Below are positions 1-9,846 of a DNA stretch of 64,000 nt, piece after piece (the first letter of the stretch is position 1; each line of letters opens with the position of its first letter). Where the stretch lies: the NCBI GenBank assembly GCA_003288255.1, contig CP026600.1, forward strand, positions 2,885,481 through 2,949,480, read 5' to 3'. The position numbers and the translations under genes were made by a program. The notes under the pieces are model-generated. The model was not told the origin of the DNA. It ran no database searches and worked only from the letters and a program-made list of their open reading frames with translations. Source of the stretch: Clostridiaceae bacterium 14S0207 (lineage in GTDB: Bacteria; Bacillota; Clostridia; Clostridiales; Clostridiaceae).

Positions 1-583
1 TTCTATTACTATTAAATAATATTCCTATACTATTTATTAAAGTAACTACTGCAAAAACACCTGTAGTTAAAATGATAAATACAGTAAACTTTAACATTAA
101 AAATGAGTTGTTAAAATTTAATATATTAGGATAATAACATCTAGTATATTGACTTATATAATTTGCTTTTCCAAGGACAATCATAGAAAGAATGTCTCCT
201 TCGATACAAATTAGAATACTATAACTTAAAACTATAATAAATATTGTTATAACCTTACCTAACCACCATTTTATTTTAGATTCTACTCTAGTCAACATCA
301 TAGCATCAAATCCTTCTTTGAATCCCATAACATCTTCACATATTATAAATATAATACTAACCTTCAAAATCCACTGTACATATGGTCCTAATAAAAATAT
401 CCTATTACTTCCACCACACACTCCTAAAAATCCATCTATTCTAGTAACCTCTATAATTCCTTCTTTAGAATTATTGTAAACATTAACTATGCTTAGAATT
501 ATTACTAGTTGAATCATAAAAAATAAATATAAATTTCTTTTTTTTAAACATAAACCTAATTCATTAAAAATTAACCCCTTCAT
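1..583 (-). CDS. ABC-2 type permease, 3' end outside window
   Basis: This reading frame starts with ATG at 583 behind an AGGAG site and runs off the left edge after 194 codons. The visible part is very hydrophobic, with several predicted membrane segments (near residues 16-35, 70-85 and 105-130), and opens with MKGLIFNELG, a usual start for ABC-2 permeases. Only 3 bases separate it from the next permease gene upstream, so it is the third gene of an ATPase-permease-permease operon. One ATPase with two dissimilar permeases is the layout of LanFEG-type bacteriocin immunity and BcrAB-like exporters. The substrate cannot be read from sequence. Confidence 0.75.
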   Translation of the reverse strand, partial: MKGLIFNELGLCLKKRNLYLFFMIQLVIILSIVNVYNNSKEGIIEVTRIDGFLGVCGGSNRIFLLGPYVQWILKVSIIFIICEDVMGFKEGFDAMMLTRVESKIKWWLGKVITIFIIVLSYSILICIEGDILSMIVLGKANYISQYTRCYYPNILNFNNSFLMLKFTVFIILTTGVFAVVTLINSIGILFNSNR

Positions 584-586
584 TCT

Positions 587-1414
587 TTACTCCTCTGAAC
601 TTAAACACATTTTTTTAGCCCGTATACATCCCATAGCAATACATATACTAATTAAAACAACTAAAAAAATCGTTGAATATTGCACGGTGAATATATTGGG
701 TACATCTGAAACATCCTTAATTACCACATACTTATGATAAGGTATATGAAAATAAATAGAAGATTGAGAAAGCACAGATATAGGAAGTCTCTTATGACTA
801 TTAAATATTGTATGATGAGATTCTACTATAAAAAGAAATAGTATTATGTAGTTATAAATTGAATGCCTTAAGACCAAGGACATTATTATCATGAAAGTAC
901 CCATAAACTGTAATTCTAATACCATTAATCCATATTGCTTAGCTAAAAGACCTAAAACACCTTCACCTGATTTAATAGCTATATACACTATATTATAATT
1001 ACCACCTGCAAAGGGCATTCTATATAGCATTCCTATGGAAACTAATATTATAAGACAAAGTAAAATAAACAAGTTAGATGTTAAAAGTATAATTATTACC
1101 TTGGAAAGAAAATATTCTACTCTATTGTTTGACCTAGATAGTATAAAATTTATATATCCTGCTTTACAATCACTAATAATTATATCTGAGATTAAATATA
1201 CATATAATATAGGAATCACTAATATAAAAATTATAGGTTCAGATAAACAACTAAATACAAAATCCCATATTTTAAGTTTACCTCCACTAGGTACATTAAA
1301 GACATCTGGTATAATACGCCTTAATAAAATAAATATAAAAAATAATATTAACGTTACTTTAATCCACTTTTTCCATCTAACCTTAAAATATGTAATTATA
1401 CTATATTTAATCAT
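587..1414 (-). CDS. ABC-2 type permease
   Basis: This is a 275-residue membrane protein with about six hydrophobic segments and no soluble domain, typical of the permease subunit of ABC-2 exporters. Its ATG overlaps the stop of the upstream ATPase gene by one base (TAATG), and GAGGAG lies just before the start, so the two are translationally coupled. It probably forms the membrane channel together with the partial permease downstream. The order ATPase, permease, permease resembles antibiotic or lantibiotic self-protection exporters, but no biosynthetic genes are visible here, so the role is inferred. Confidence 0.8.
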   Translation of the reverse strand: MIKYSIITYFKVRWKKWIKVTLILFFIFILLRRIIPDVFNVPSGGKLKIWDFVFSCLSEPIIFILVIPILYVYLISDIIISDCKAGYINFILSRSNNRVEYFLSKVIIILLTSNLFILLCLIILVSIGMLYRMPFAGGNYNIVYIAIKSGEGVLGLLAKQYGLMVLELQFMGTFMIIMSLVLRHSIYNYIILFLFIVESHHTIFNSHKRLPISVLSQSSIYFHIPYHKYVVIKDVSDVPNIFTVQYSTIFLVVLISICIAMGCIRAKKMCLSSEE

Positions 1415-2088
1415 TATAAGATCTCCTCTTTATTAACTCCTTCTTCAATATTAAGTGTTTTGTTACTTATTTTATATACCTTATTACACAAATAACTTAT
1501 GTCTTCTTTATTATGTGAAACAATAATGAAAGTAGTACCTCTCTTTGAAAACTTCTTTACAATATTGAAAAACATTTGAACACCCTCATCATCTAGTGCA
1601 TTTGTAGGTTCATCAAAAAGAATTATTTCTGGATCTTCCATTATTGCCTGTGCTATACCTAATCTTTGACGCATACCAAGAGAATACTTCTCTACATGTA
1701 TCTTACTATTAGGATCTAAACCCACCCTAGTCATAACTTCTTTTATATGTTCCTTATCAACTATACTTTTTATTAAAGCTATCATAGCTAAATTATCAAG
1801 CCCAGAAAATTGAGGTAAAAATTTAGGTGTTTCAATTAAAGCTGACACATTCCTAGGTAAGTTTCCTAACATACCACTTAAAATCTTTTCATTAAATACC
1901 ATAACCTCACCTTTATCAATGTGTATAAGTCCTAAAATTATTCTAAGCAAAGTAGTCTTACCACAACCATTTTTACCAATTATTCCAATAACATCTCCTT
2001 TGCTTACTTCTAAATTTATATTATCCAAAATAATTTGTCCTTTAAAACCTTTAGTAACATCTTTTATACGGATAACATTATTTCTCAT
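1414..2088 (-). CDS. ABC exporter ATP-binding protein
   Basis: This is the ATPase subunit of the exporter. In the longest frame (228 residues from 2100) Walker A is GKNGCGKT at 42-49, the signature is the variant SLGMR at 140-144, Walker B is IILFDE at 159-164 and the switch histidine is in VSH near 196. The SLGMR signature replaces LSGGQ, as is common in BcrA/LanF-type ATPases. I chose the ATG at 2088 because an AGGATGGTGA stretch sits at good distance before it and covers the earlier ATG at 2100. It is the first gene of the three-gene operon. Confidence 0.85.
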   Translation of the reverse strand: MRNNVIRIKDVTKGFKGQIILDNINLEVSKGDVIGIIGKNGCGKTTLLRIILGLIHIDKGEVMVFNEKILSGMLGNLPRNVSALIETPKFLPQFSGLDNLAMIALIKSIVDKEHIKEVMTRVGLDPNSKIHVEKYSLGMRQRLGIAQAIMEDPEIILFDEPTNALDDEGVQMFFNIVKKFSKRGTTFIIVSHNKEDISYLCNKVYKISNKTLNIEEGVNKEEIL

Positions 2089-2268
2089 ATCATTCACCAT
2101 CCTAAAATATCATTTTATATGCAAATAAGACTGTATATAGTTATTTTATTGTTATTGAACCCTCCATGACTACTGCTAAGTCTATTATACAGAATATTAA
2201 TACTATTTATATCTACTTTCCTAAAATAAAGAAAATTAGTATTAAAAAATATATTTCTATTAAAAAAT

Positions 2269-2290
2269 ACGGATATGATATCATATCCGT
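2269..2290. repeat. perfect 22-bp palindrome upstream of wecB
   Basis: ACGGATATGAT is followed at once by its exact reverse complement. It lies in the 320-bp gap between the divergent ABC operon and wecB, about 120 bp before the wecB start. Without a loop it fits a dimeric repressor operator better than a terminator, although on the minus strand a T-run does follow. No cognate regulator is identifiable. Confidence 0.5.
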
Positions 2291-2409
2291 CCTTAATATT
2301 ATGAAAAACAAGTTAGCATTTAATATTGATAATATACCTTATATAAGGTAACATTATTTTCATATAATACTTTTTAAATGCTTTATAAATATTATAAGGA
2401 TGTGATTCA

Positions 2410-3564
2410 ATGTATAAGATTAAAGTAATGGCTATCTTTGGTACTAGACCTGAAGCTATTAAAATGTGTCCTCTTGTCAATGAACTAAAAAAAAGAGATG
2501 AATTCGATTGTAAAGTATGTGTAACCGCTCAACATAGAGAGATGTTAGATCAAGTATTAGAGGTCTTTAACCTTACACCAGATTATGATTTAAATATAAT
2601 GAAAAATAAACAAACTCTATGTTCAATAACAACAAATGTATTGAATGGACTTAATGATATATTTATAAAAGAGGAACCTCAGTTAGTACTTGTACATGGA
2701 GATACAACTACAACCTTTGCAGCTAGTCTTTCTGCATTTTATAATAAAATAGCTGTAGGACATGTAGAAGCTGGGCTTAGAACATATAACAAATATTCTC
2801 CATTTCCTGAAGAAGCTAACAGAGTTTTAACTGGGCATATTGCAGACCTACATTTTGCTCCTACTAAAACCTCCAATGATAACTTGTTAAAAGAAGGAAT
2901 AAAAGATAATAATATATTTATAACAGGCAATACTGTTATTGATGCTATGCAAACAACTGTTGAACAAAATTATACATTTGAAAATAAAGAATTAAATTCT
3001 ATAGATTTTATAAATAAAAAAGTGATAATGGTAACAGCTCATAGAAGAGAAAATTGGGGAGAACCATTAGAAAATATATGTTATTCTTTAAAAAATATAG
3101 CTGAAACAATGGATAACGTAGAAATTGTTTATTTAGTTCATCTTAACCCATTGGTTAAAGAAACTGCTCATAAGATTTTAGGTAACACTAAAAATGTAAA
3201 TTTATTACCACCATTGGCTCTAAAAGAAACTCATAACTTAATGAATAAATGTTATTTAATAATGACTGATTCAGGTGGAATTCAAGAAGAAGCACCACAT
3301 CTTGGAAAACCTGTATTAGTTCTTAGAGATACTACGGAAAGACCTGAGGCAGTTGCTGCTGGTACTGTTAAGGTTGTTGGTACAGATAAAGAAATCATAA
3401 TAGATACGGCTAAACTTTTATTAACTGATGAAGGTGAATATACCCAAATGTCTAATTCCGTTAATCCTTATGGTGATGGCAAGGCATCTGAGAGAATAGC
3501 TGATGATATTCTATATTATTATGGATATATAAAAAACAAACCAGAAGATTTTAATACTATATAA
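2410..3564 (+). CDS. wecB: UDP-N-acetylglucosamine 2-epimerase (non-hydrolysing)
   Basis: The enzyme interconverts UDP-GlcNAc and UDP-ManNAc in the cytosol, supplying ManNAc for wall teichoic acid or surface polysaccharide. At 384 residues it has the family length. Family motifs are clear: FGTRPEAIK at 10-18, HGDTTTT with Asp98, HVEAGLRT with Glu120, PFPEEANR with Glu134, TAHRREN with His211 and DSGGIQEEAP in the C-terminal UDP-binding half. The aligned residues match the catalytic Asp, Glu, Glu and His known from Escherichia coli WecB. It stands alone with its own terminator. ManNAc use is inferred from the family. Confidence 0.95.
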   Translation: MYKIKVMAIFGTRPEAIKMCPLVNELKKRDEFDCKVCVTAQHREMLDQVLEVFNLTPDYDLNIMKNKQTLCSITTNVLNGLNDIFIKEEPQLVLVHGDTTTTFAASLSAFYNKIAVGHVEAGLRTYNKYSPFPEEANRVLTGHIADLHFAPTKTSNDNLLKEGIKDNNIFITGNTVIDAMQTTVEQNYTFENKELNSIDFINKKVIMVTAHRRENWGEPLENICYSLKNIAETMDNVEIVYLVHLNPLVKETAHKILGNTKNVNLLPPLALKETHNLMNKCYLIMTDSGGIQEEAPHLGKPVLVLRDTTERPEAVAAGTVKVVGTDKEIIIDTAKLLLTDEGEYTQMSNSVNPYGDGKASERIADDILYYYGYIKNKPEDFNTI

Positions 3565-3570
3565 AATAAA

Positions 3571-3605
3571 AAACTAAGATACAAAATATTTATGTATCTT
3601 AGTTT
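3571..3605. terminator. bidirectional terminator between wecB and the M16C gene
   Basis: AAACTAAGATAC at 3571-3582 pairs with GTATCTTAGTTT at 3594-3605, flanked by A- and T-runs on both sides. It can end wecB (plus) and the convergent peptidase gene (minus). Confidence 0.85.
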
Positions 3606-3634
3606 TTACTTTAACACAACTTTATTTGAAAAAA

Positions 3635-6559
3635 TTATTCAAATAAAGTTACTAGGTTATTAAATAACTCTTTATTTTCTTTAATTTTATTCTCATTACC
3701 TAATACACAGTAGAAGTTTTGTTTCATTAATTCCTCGAATAACTTGCTTAGTTCTCTTATCTTATCAACATTAGTGCTTAAAACTTCTTCTCTTTCTTTT
3801 TGAATCTGATCAAACTTTAAACCTTTAATATATTGTGATAATGCTTTTTCACCTTTCATCGCTGGTGATAATGGATAATCTAAGTTACTTATAGTTCCAA
3901 TTATATATTTAGTCATTTCTCTTTCAGATGCTTCAAAGTTCTTTAAATATTTTTCTGTATTGTTATATACATCTAGGGTATATTCTATATTAGGATCTCT
4001 ATAAGATGAGAATCCAGCATTTCCACCTCTTGAAAGTCTTGTAGAACATCCATATGCTCCACCCTGAACTCTAACTTTATTCCATAAATAATCTAAACTA
4101 ATTATAGTTTTAGCTACAATTAATGTACCTGAATAATTGAATCCTAGTTTATTTATATTAAATCCCTTAGCTACATATTGAACATTAGCTGGAGTTAATA
4201 ATCCTTCATTCTTAGGTTCAACTTTAAAATCATACTTAACTTCTTGTAAAACCTGATGACTTAATGAATCTGTTAATTCACTTAAACTTTGTTCTGCTGC
4301 ATTAAATTCTGGATTCTCTCCAACTACACCTATAATCAAATTGTTTTTATTAAAAATAATTCCACTTGCTTTTTCTAGATTATTTTTAATTTCTTCTTTC
4401 TTAGTATCAAAATTTTTATCTAATTCAGCTAAGAATTTATAGAAACTTATTCCTATTACCTCTTCCATATATGCTCCAGCTGGTGAGAAGTAAGAAATTA
4501 ATCTATTAAATGCTACAGTATGACCTCTATCTAGGATACTCATCTCTATTCTTGATTTTAATTCTCTTATAAGTTCATGCAATCTGCTATATTCATCAAA
4601 CTTAGAAGAAGTTATTACTTCACTTAAAATCTTCATAAGTTCTGGAACTTTATCTGTTAAAGCTTTTGCTCTTATAGAGAATTTTCTATAATATTTATCT
4701 ACATCTTTATTGTCAACATAAGCCTCTGCACCAAAATCTATACCACCTGTATTAATATTTATTTCATTTGCAAGTTCCATAAAGTTTTTGTTTTCTGTAC
4801 TAACTTTACCTAGGATATATCCTAATAAGCTGGCATAAGGAACTAAATCCTTTTCTAAGGCACCTATATCAAATACGGGCATTATATATGCTATTTTATT
4901 TGTAAATGTATTAGTTTTAAGTATCTTAACCCCATTAACATCCTTAACTTCTGTATCAAGTTTTGTTGCATTTTTTTCTATATCATCTATTGATAATAAT
5001 GGAATTGTTTTAAGTGCTTCTTCACTGTCTGGTGTATTCTGTCTTTTTTTCAATCTAGCTGTATTTTCTATTATTTTATCTAATTCTTCATCACTTAGAG
5101 AGTCTTTTATAGTTTTAAGTTTCTCCACTAATTCTTTTTGTTTTTTATCCCCCAAACCTTTTTCAGGTTTTAAAACTAATAATGTACTATGAGCATTGTT
5201 TAAAAGATATTTTTTTATTAATTGTTCAAAGTATCCATTTTCAGCTTTTTCTCTTATAGTTTTTATTAATCTATCATATTGAATAAATAAGAAAGGATCT
5301 CCATCATATAACCAGCTATCCATGGCAACCATTGCATTTAATAATCCTTTTGGATATCCTGATTCTCCTTCTCTTAATTTGAATTCTGTAATATTAATGC
5401 ACGCTTCTATTAACTTCTTATCAATGCCTTCATTAACTAATTTTTGTAATGTATCAAAAACAATTTTCTCGAACTCGTCTTTCTTTTCTGGATTTGAATT
5501 TTTAATAACTACGCTAAACACAGGTTGGATAATAGAACTATCAAAAAATCCAAACACATCTTTTCCGATTTTTGAAGATATTAAAGCATTTTTAAGTGGT
5601 GATGCTGGATTTTCTAATAATAGATATTCTAATATATCCATTCCTAAGTGATCTATATCATCTTTTGAAGTTCCTGCTACAAAGTTTAAGCTTAAGAAAG
5701 TTTTATCTTTTTCATCTTCTTCTGCTGACAATGAATAAGGTACTTCAACTTCTTTCCTTTCCATATAAGGTTTTTGTAAATCAATTTTTGAATCTACAAC
5801 CATTTTATCAAAGTCTTTTAGATATTCATCGTCAATAAACTTTAATTGATTGTCTAAATCCCCATTACCATATAAAGTTATATAACTATTACTTGGATGA
5901 TAATATTTTTTATGGAATGCAACAAATTGTTCTTGAGTTAAGTTTGGAATAAATTCTGGATCACCACCAGATTCATTAGAATATATAGTATCTTTAAATA
6001 ATGATTCTTGTATTTTTCTAAATAGGATTCCTTCTGGTGAAGAGAACGCCCCTTGCATCTCATTATATACAACACCTTTATATGTTAGAGGTTCTTCTTT
6101 ATTCTCTATTTCATAATGCCAACCTTCTTGCATTAATATTTCTGGTGTATTATGAAGATTTGGATAGAATACAGCATCCAAATATACATTCATTAAGTTC
6201 ATAAAATCCTTATCATTAGTACTTCCAACAGGATACATTGTTTTATCTGAGAAAGTAAATGCATTTAAAAATGTATTTAAAGATCCTTTTATTAATTCTA
6301 CAAAAGGCTCTTTTGTTGGAAATTTTCTAGATCCACATAAAACTGAGTGTTCTAATATGTGAGGAACTCCTGTATTATCATAAGGTGGTGTTCTAAAAGA
6401 AACTGTAAAAATTTTATTATCATCTTCATTTTGTATAGAAAATAGTCTTGCACCACTTTTTTCATGTTCAAAAATTCTTCCTACACCCTTTAATTCTTCT
6501 ATTTGTCTTTCTTCTATTAATTTAAACCCATGATACGTATTGTTTAGTAAAAATTCCAT
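3635..6559 (-). CDS. Zn-dependent peptidase, M16C family (PreP-like)
   Basis: This 974-residue protein has the four-domain layout of M16C insulinase-type peptidases, which degrade unstructured peptides in a closed chamber. The inverted zinc motif HxxEH is HILEH at residues 67-71, and the likely third ligand is the Glu of YNEMQGA near 167. The C-terminal half carries the substrate-binding pair of conserved Arg and Tyr in the RGGNAGF...YRDPN region. There is no signal peptide, so it should act in the cytoplasm. The longest frame starts at 6586, but AAAGGAG lies between that start and the ATG at 6559, so I use 6559. It appears monocistronic. Confidence 0.9.
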   Translation of the reverse strand: MEFLLNNTYHGFKLIEERQIEELKGVGRIFEHEKSGARLFSIQNEDDNKIFTVSFRTPPYDNTGVPHILEHSVLCGSRKFPTKEPFVELIKGSLNTFLNAFTFSDKTMYPVGSTNDKDFMNLMNVYLDAVFYPNLHNTPEILMQEGWHYEIENKEEPLTYKGVVYNEMQGAFSSPEGILFRKIQESLFKDTIYSNESGGDPEFIPNLTQEQFVAFHKKYYHPSNSYITLYGNGDLDNQLKFIDDEYLKDFDKMVVDSKIDLQKPYMERKEVEVPYSLSAEEDEKDKTFLSLNFVAGTSKDDIDHLGMDILEYLLLENPASPLKNALISSKIGKDVFGFFDSSIIQPVFSVVIKNSNPEKKDEFEKIVFDTLQKLVNEGIDKKLIEACINITEFKLREGESGYPKGLLNAMVAMDSWLYDGDPFLFIQYDRLIKTIREKAENGYFEQLIKKYLLNNAHSTLLVLKPEKGLGDKKQKELVEKLKTIKDSLSDEELDKIIENTARLKKRQNTPDSEEALKTIPLLSIDDIEKNATKLDTEVKDVNGVKILKTNTFTNKIAYIMPVFDIGALEKDLVPYASLLGYILGKVSTENKNFMELANEININTGGIDFGAEAYVDNKDVDKYYRKFSIRAKALTDKVPELMKILSEVITSSKFDEYSRLHELIRELKSRIEMSILDRGHTVAFNRLISYFSPAGAYMEEVIGISFYKFLAELDKNFDTKKEEIKNNLEKASGIIFNKNNLIIGVVGENPEFNAAEQSLSELTDSLSHQVLQEVKYDFKVEPKNEGLLTPANVQYVAKGFNINKLGFNYSGTLIVAKTIISLDYLWNKVRVQGGAYGCSTRLSRGGNAGFSSYRDPNIEYTLDVYNNTEKYLKNFEASEREMTKYIIGTISNLDYPLSPAMKGEKALSQYIKGLKFDQIQKEREEVLSTNVDKIRELSKLFEELMKQNFYCVLGNENKIKENKELFNNLVTLFE

Positions 6560-6810
6560 TTCCCTTAGCTCCTTTCGTATATACAAACTTATCTTTTATA
6601 CACAATTATATTTATCTTATTTTATACCAAAATTATGAATTAGGAAAGAATAGTTCAATTATTATTATTTACTTCTACTCTTATTTTTACACCAAAACTC
6701 TTACTTTAGATATTATCATATCTAAGAATAAAATTGTATATTTTTTCTAAAAATTTTAAATTATAAAATTATTTCACCTTGATCTATTCATTTTTTAATA
6801 TTAAATATAG

Positions 6811-6816
6811 TATAAT
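6811..6816 (+). promoter_or_regulatory. probable -10 element of the GH65-pgmB operon
   Basis: A consensus TATAAT lies about 40 bp before the start codon at 6854. A good -35 is not visible at 16-18 bp, and I saw no catabolite-repression (cre) box. The rest of the 294-bp gap to the M16C gene shows no coding frame. Confidence 0.5.
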
Positions 6817-6853
6817 ATTTTTAATTTGAATTGTGGTAAAAGGAGAATTTTAA

Positions 6854-9181
6854 ATGATAAAGGATAGGTTTTCTGAGAATATAAAACATTTGATAAGTGA
6901 TGACAATTGGCTTATTATCCAAAACAAATATGTTCCTAAAGATAATTTAATATATGAAACAAACTTTGCATTAACTAATGGATATATGTGTACGAGAGCC
7001 TCATATGAAGAAGAAACCAAGATTTCTTTACCTTGTACTTATATAGCTGGTGTATATGATAAATCAGAGGCTTTTATGAGGGAACTTGCTAATACACCTA
7101 ACTGGCTTCCTTTAAAACTCTATGTAGAAAGAAATTTATTAGGAATTGAAGACTGTGAAATTTTGGAGTTTCTACGAGTTTTAGATATGAAAAAATCCAC
7201 TTTATTTAAAAAACTTAAGTTAAGGGACGCCAATGGTCGTGAAACATTGATAGAAGGATATAGATTTATAAGCAAAAATAATCTTCATAGGGCTGCTATA
7301 AAATTCTTTATCACTCCATTAAATTATTCTGGTGTCATAGAAATGGAAAATATAATAGATGGAGCAATACTAAACTTTAAAGATTTCCCAAGATTTAGAG
7401 TAAAACATTTAAAAACATTGGAAGTATCTAATTTAAATAATAAAGGATGTTATATAGAAACTTCTACTAAAGATCATAACTTACACATTGGTACTGGTTC
7501 TGTGGTTAAGGTATATAAAAATAGTGATACACAAAATATTATAAAAAATAGAAGATACTCAAGTTTTGGTGAGGTTTCACTTGAATTCATGGATTTTGAT
7601 GTTAAAGAAAATGAAACTATAGTAATTGATAAATTTGCATCCATATATACAGAACGAGATATTCCAAGCACCGATATTAAGCTAAATGTAGAAAAGGAGC
7701 TTTCTGATTTCATTATTACAGGTATAGATCAAGAACTTAAAAATCATATTAAAATATATGAAAATATGTGGTATGTTGCTAATGTAGAAATTGAAGGTGA
7801 TAACCTTATAGATAAAGCGCTTAAATTTAATATTTTTCATTTAATGAGTACATCTAATAAGTTTGACGAACATGTAAGTTTAGGTGCAAAGCTTCTTCAT
7901 GGGGAGGAATATGGCGGACATGCTTATTGGGATACAGAAATTTTTATGTTACCATTCTTTATATTTACTGATCCTGAAACAGCAAAAGCATTATTAAAAT
8001 ATAGATATAACCTATTAGATAGTGCTAGAGAAAATGCTAAATTAAATGGATATAAAGGCGCTAAATATCCTTGGGAATCTGCCGATGATGGTACAGAACA
8101 ATGTCCTGATTGGACTATTGAACCAGATGGCTCATGTTACAGATGCTATGTAGCAAAATATGAGCATCATGTTACTGCTGACATAGCCTTTGGTATTTAT
8201 AATTATTACAAATTAACAAATGATATAGATTTTATACTTAAATATGGTGCAGAAATATTACTTGAAACAGCACGATTCTGGGTATCTAGATGTACTTATA
8301 ATAAAGTTTTAGATAGATATGAAATATTAGCTGTAACAGGTCCTGATGAATGGCATGAACCAGTTGATAATAATTTTTATACAAATTATATGGCTAAATG
8401 GAATATTAAAAAGGCACTTGAAATACTTAATATGTTAAAAGAAAATTATTTCTCAGCTTATATGAATCTTACAAATAAAATATCATTAATTAAAGATGAA
8501 TTAGCAAACTGGGAAAATGTACATCATAAGCTCTATATTCCTTTTAGTGAAAACAGTAAACTCATAGAACAGTTTGAAGGGTATTTTAAATTAAAGGATT
8601 TTACTATTAATCAATATGATAAAAATAACATGCCAATTATCCCTAAAGAAGCTCTATCCTATGGAATACATAACACTTCCATAAATAAGCAAGCTGATGT
8701 TATTATGCTTATGTTTCTATTAGAAGAAGATTTTGATGAGAAATCAAAAAAAATAAATTATGATTACTATGAAAAAAGAACATCTCAACGTTCTTCACTA
8801 AGTCCTAGCGTATTTTCCATTATGGGGTTAAAAGTTGGGAATAATTCTATGGCCTATAAATATTTGAAACGTTCTGCTCTAGTTGACTTAAATAATAATC
8901 AAGGTAATACTAGAGAAGGAATTCATGCTGCTTCAGCTGGTGGCACATGGCAATCAGTTATTTTGGGATTCGCTGGTATGAGTATTAATAAAAATGGAAT
9001 CCTTTGTTTTAACCCTTCGTTTCCTGATAATTGGACAAAAATTAAGTTTAAAATTTATTATAGAGGTCAATTGTTAGAAATTGCTTTAGAGGAAACAGAA
9101 ATAAAGACTAAAATACTTAAAGGAAATCTTGATAAACTTAACATAAACTTTAAAGGACATAATGTTATTATTACAAAATAG
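6854..9181 (+). CDS. glycoside hydrolase family 65 disaccharide phosphorylase
   Basis: This 775-residue protein is an inverting alpha-glucoside phosphorylase that splits a glucose disaccharide with phosphate to give beta-glucose 1-phosphate. GH65 landmarks are present: the N-terminal beta-sandwich, the (alpha/alpha)6 barrel with YWDTE at 358-362, the catalytic-acid motif GPDEWHE at 496-502 (acid Glu499 by family comparison), NKQADV near 615 and the phosphate-binding SSLSPSVFS near 650. The gene is followed after 13 bp by a beta-phosphoglucomutase, the usual partner. Maltose, trehalose, kojibiose and nigerose phosphorylases all belong here, so the substrate is left open. No sugar transporter is adjacent. 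Confidence 0.9.
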   Translation: MIKDRFSENIKHLISDDNWLIIQNKYVPKDNLIYETNFALTNGYMCTRASYEEETKISLPCTYIAGVYDKSEAFMRELANTPNWLPLKLYVERNLLGIEDCEILEFLRVLDMKKSTLFKKLKLRDANGRETLIEGYRFISKNNLHRAAIKFFITPLNYSGVIEMENIIDGAILNFKDFPRFRVKHLKTLEVSNLNNKGCYIETSTKDHNLHIGTGSVVKVYKNSDTQNIIKNRRYSSFGEVSLEFMDFDVKENETIVIDKFASIYTERDIPSTDIKLNVEKELSDFIITGIDQELKNHIKIYENMWYVANVEIEGDNLIDKALKFNIFHLMSTSNKFDEHVSLGAKLLHGEEYGGHAYWDTEIFMLPFFIFTDPETAKALLKYRYNLLDSARENAKLNGYKGAKYPWESADDGTEQCPDWTIEPDGSCYRCYVAKYEHHVTADIAFGIYNYYKLTNDIDFILKYGAEILLETARFWVSRCTYNKVLDRYEILAVTGPDEWHEPVDNNFYTNYMAKWNIKKALEILNMLKENYFSAYMNLTNKISLIKDELANWENVHHKLYIPFSENSKLIEQFEGYFKLKDFTINQYDKNNMPIIPKEALSYGIHNTSINKQADVIMLMFLLEEDFDEKSKKINYDYYEKRTSQRSSLSPSVFSIMGLKVGNNSMAYKYLKRSALVDLNNNQGNTREGIHAASAGGTWQSVILGFAGMSINKNGILCFNPSFPDNWTKIKFKIYYRGQLLEIALEETEIKTKILKGNLDKLNINFKGHNVIITK

Positions 9182-9194
9182 GGGGTAGTGCTTT

Positions 9195-9845
9195 ATGACT
9201 ATAAAGGCTGTTATTTTTGATTTAGATGGTGTCATTGTTACTACTGATCACTTTCACTATAAAGCATGGAAACAATTATCTGATGATGAAGGAATCTACT
9301 TTGATAAAGAAATAAACCAAAGACTTAGGGGAATTAGTAGAATGGATAGCCTAAACATTCTTCTAGAAAAAAGCTCTGAAACTTACCCCAAAGAAGAAAA
9401 AAAAGAATTAGCTGAAAGAAAAAATAATTATTATAAGAAACTTATAAAAACCTTAACTCCTAAAGATATATTACCTGGGGTTAAAGATTTAATAGAAGCC
9501 TTAAAATTAAACAATATAAAAATCGCTATTGGTTCTTCTAGTAAAAATTCACCTGCTATACTTCAATATATAGGACTTTATGAAACCTTTGATGTCATTA
9601 TTGATGGAAACCAAATATCTCATAGTAAACCTAACCCTGAAGTATTTTTAAAAGCTGCTAAAAAACTAAGAATAGATCCTAAAGACTGCCTAGTTATAGA
9701 AGATGCTAAAGCTGGCGTTCAGGCTGCTATGGAAGGTGGAATGAAAGTTCTAGCTGTAGGATTTGCGGCAACTTGTTGTAAAAAATCTACTCTTTGCAAA
9801 AAAGATCTTACACAAATTTGTATAAAAGATATGTTAAATATATAA
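9195..9845 (+). CDS. pgmB: beta-phosphoglucomutase (HAD superfamily)
   Basis: The enzyme converts beta-glucose 1-phosphate, the product of the preceding GH65 phosphorylase, to glucose 6-phosphate in the cytosol. HAD motif I is FDLDGV with nucleophile Asp9 and acid/base Asp11; motif II is GSSSKN near 115, followed by SKPNPEVF and the Mg-binding VIEDAKAG. At 216 residues it has normal size, with a cap domain after motif I. A GGGGGT site precedes the ATG, and the 13-bp gap to the upstream gene indicates co-transcription. An IS element begins 17 bp after its stop, within its terminator. Confidence 0.93.
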   Translation: MTIKAVIFDLDGVIVTTDHFHYKAWKQLSDDEGIYFDKEINQRLRGISRMDSLNILLEKSSETYPKEEKKELAERKNNYYKKLIKTLTPKDILPGVKDLIEALKLNNIKIAIGSSSKNSPAILQYIGLYETFDVIIDGNQISHSKPNPEVFLKAAKKLRIDPKDCLVIEDAKAGVQAAMEGGMKVLAVGFAATCCKKSTLCKKDLTQICIKDMLNI

Positions 9846-9846
9846 A

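Noticed and set aside
1035..1436. Plus-strand open frame opposite the ABC permease
   Set aside because: It lies wholly antisense to a well-supported permease gene, has no SD, and its composition is the reverse of membrane codons.
2269..2290. Palindrome read as a minus-strand terminator
   Set aside because: A T-run follows on the minus strand, but no minus-strand gene lies upstream of it; wecB there is on the plus strand.
2166..2351. 61-codon plus-strand frame before wecB
   Set aside because: No SD before its ATG, very Ile/Lys-rich as expected from AT-rich DNA, and it contains the 22-bp palindrome.
6560..6853. Catabolite-repression (cre) site before the GH65 gene
   Set aside because: No sequence close to the cre consensus could be found by eye.
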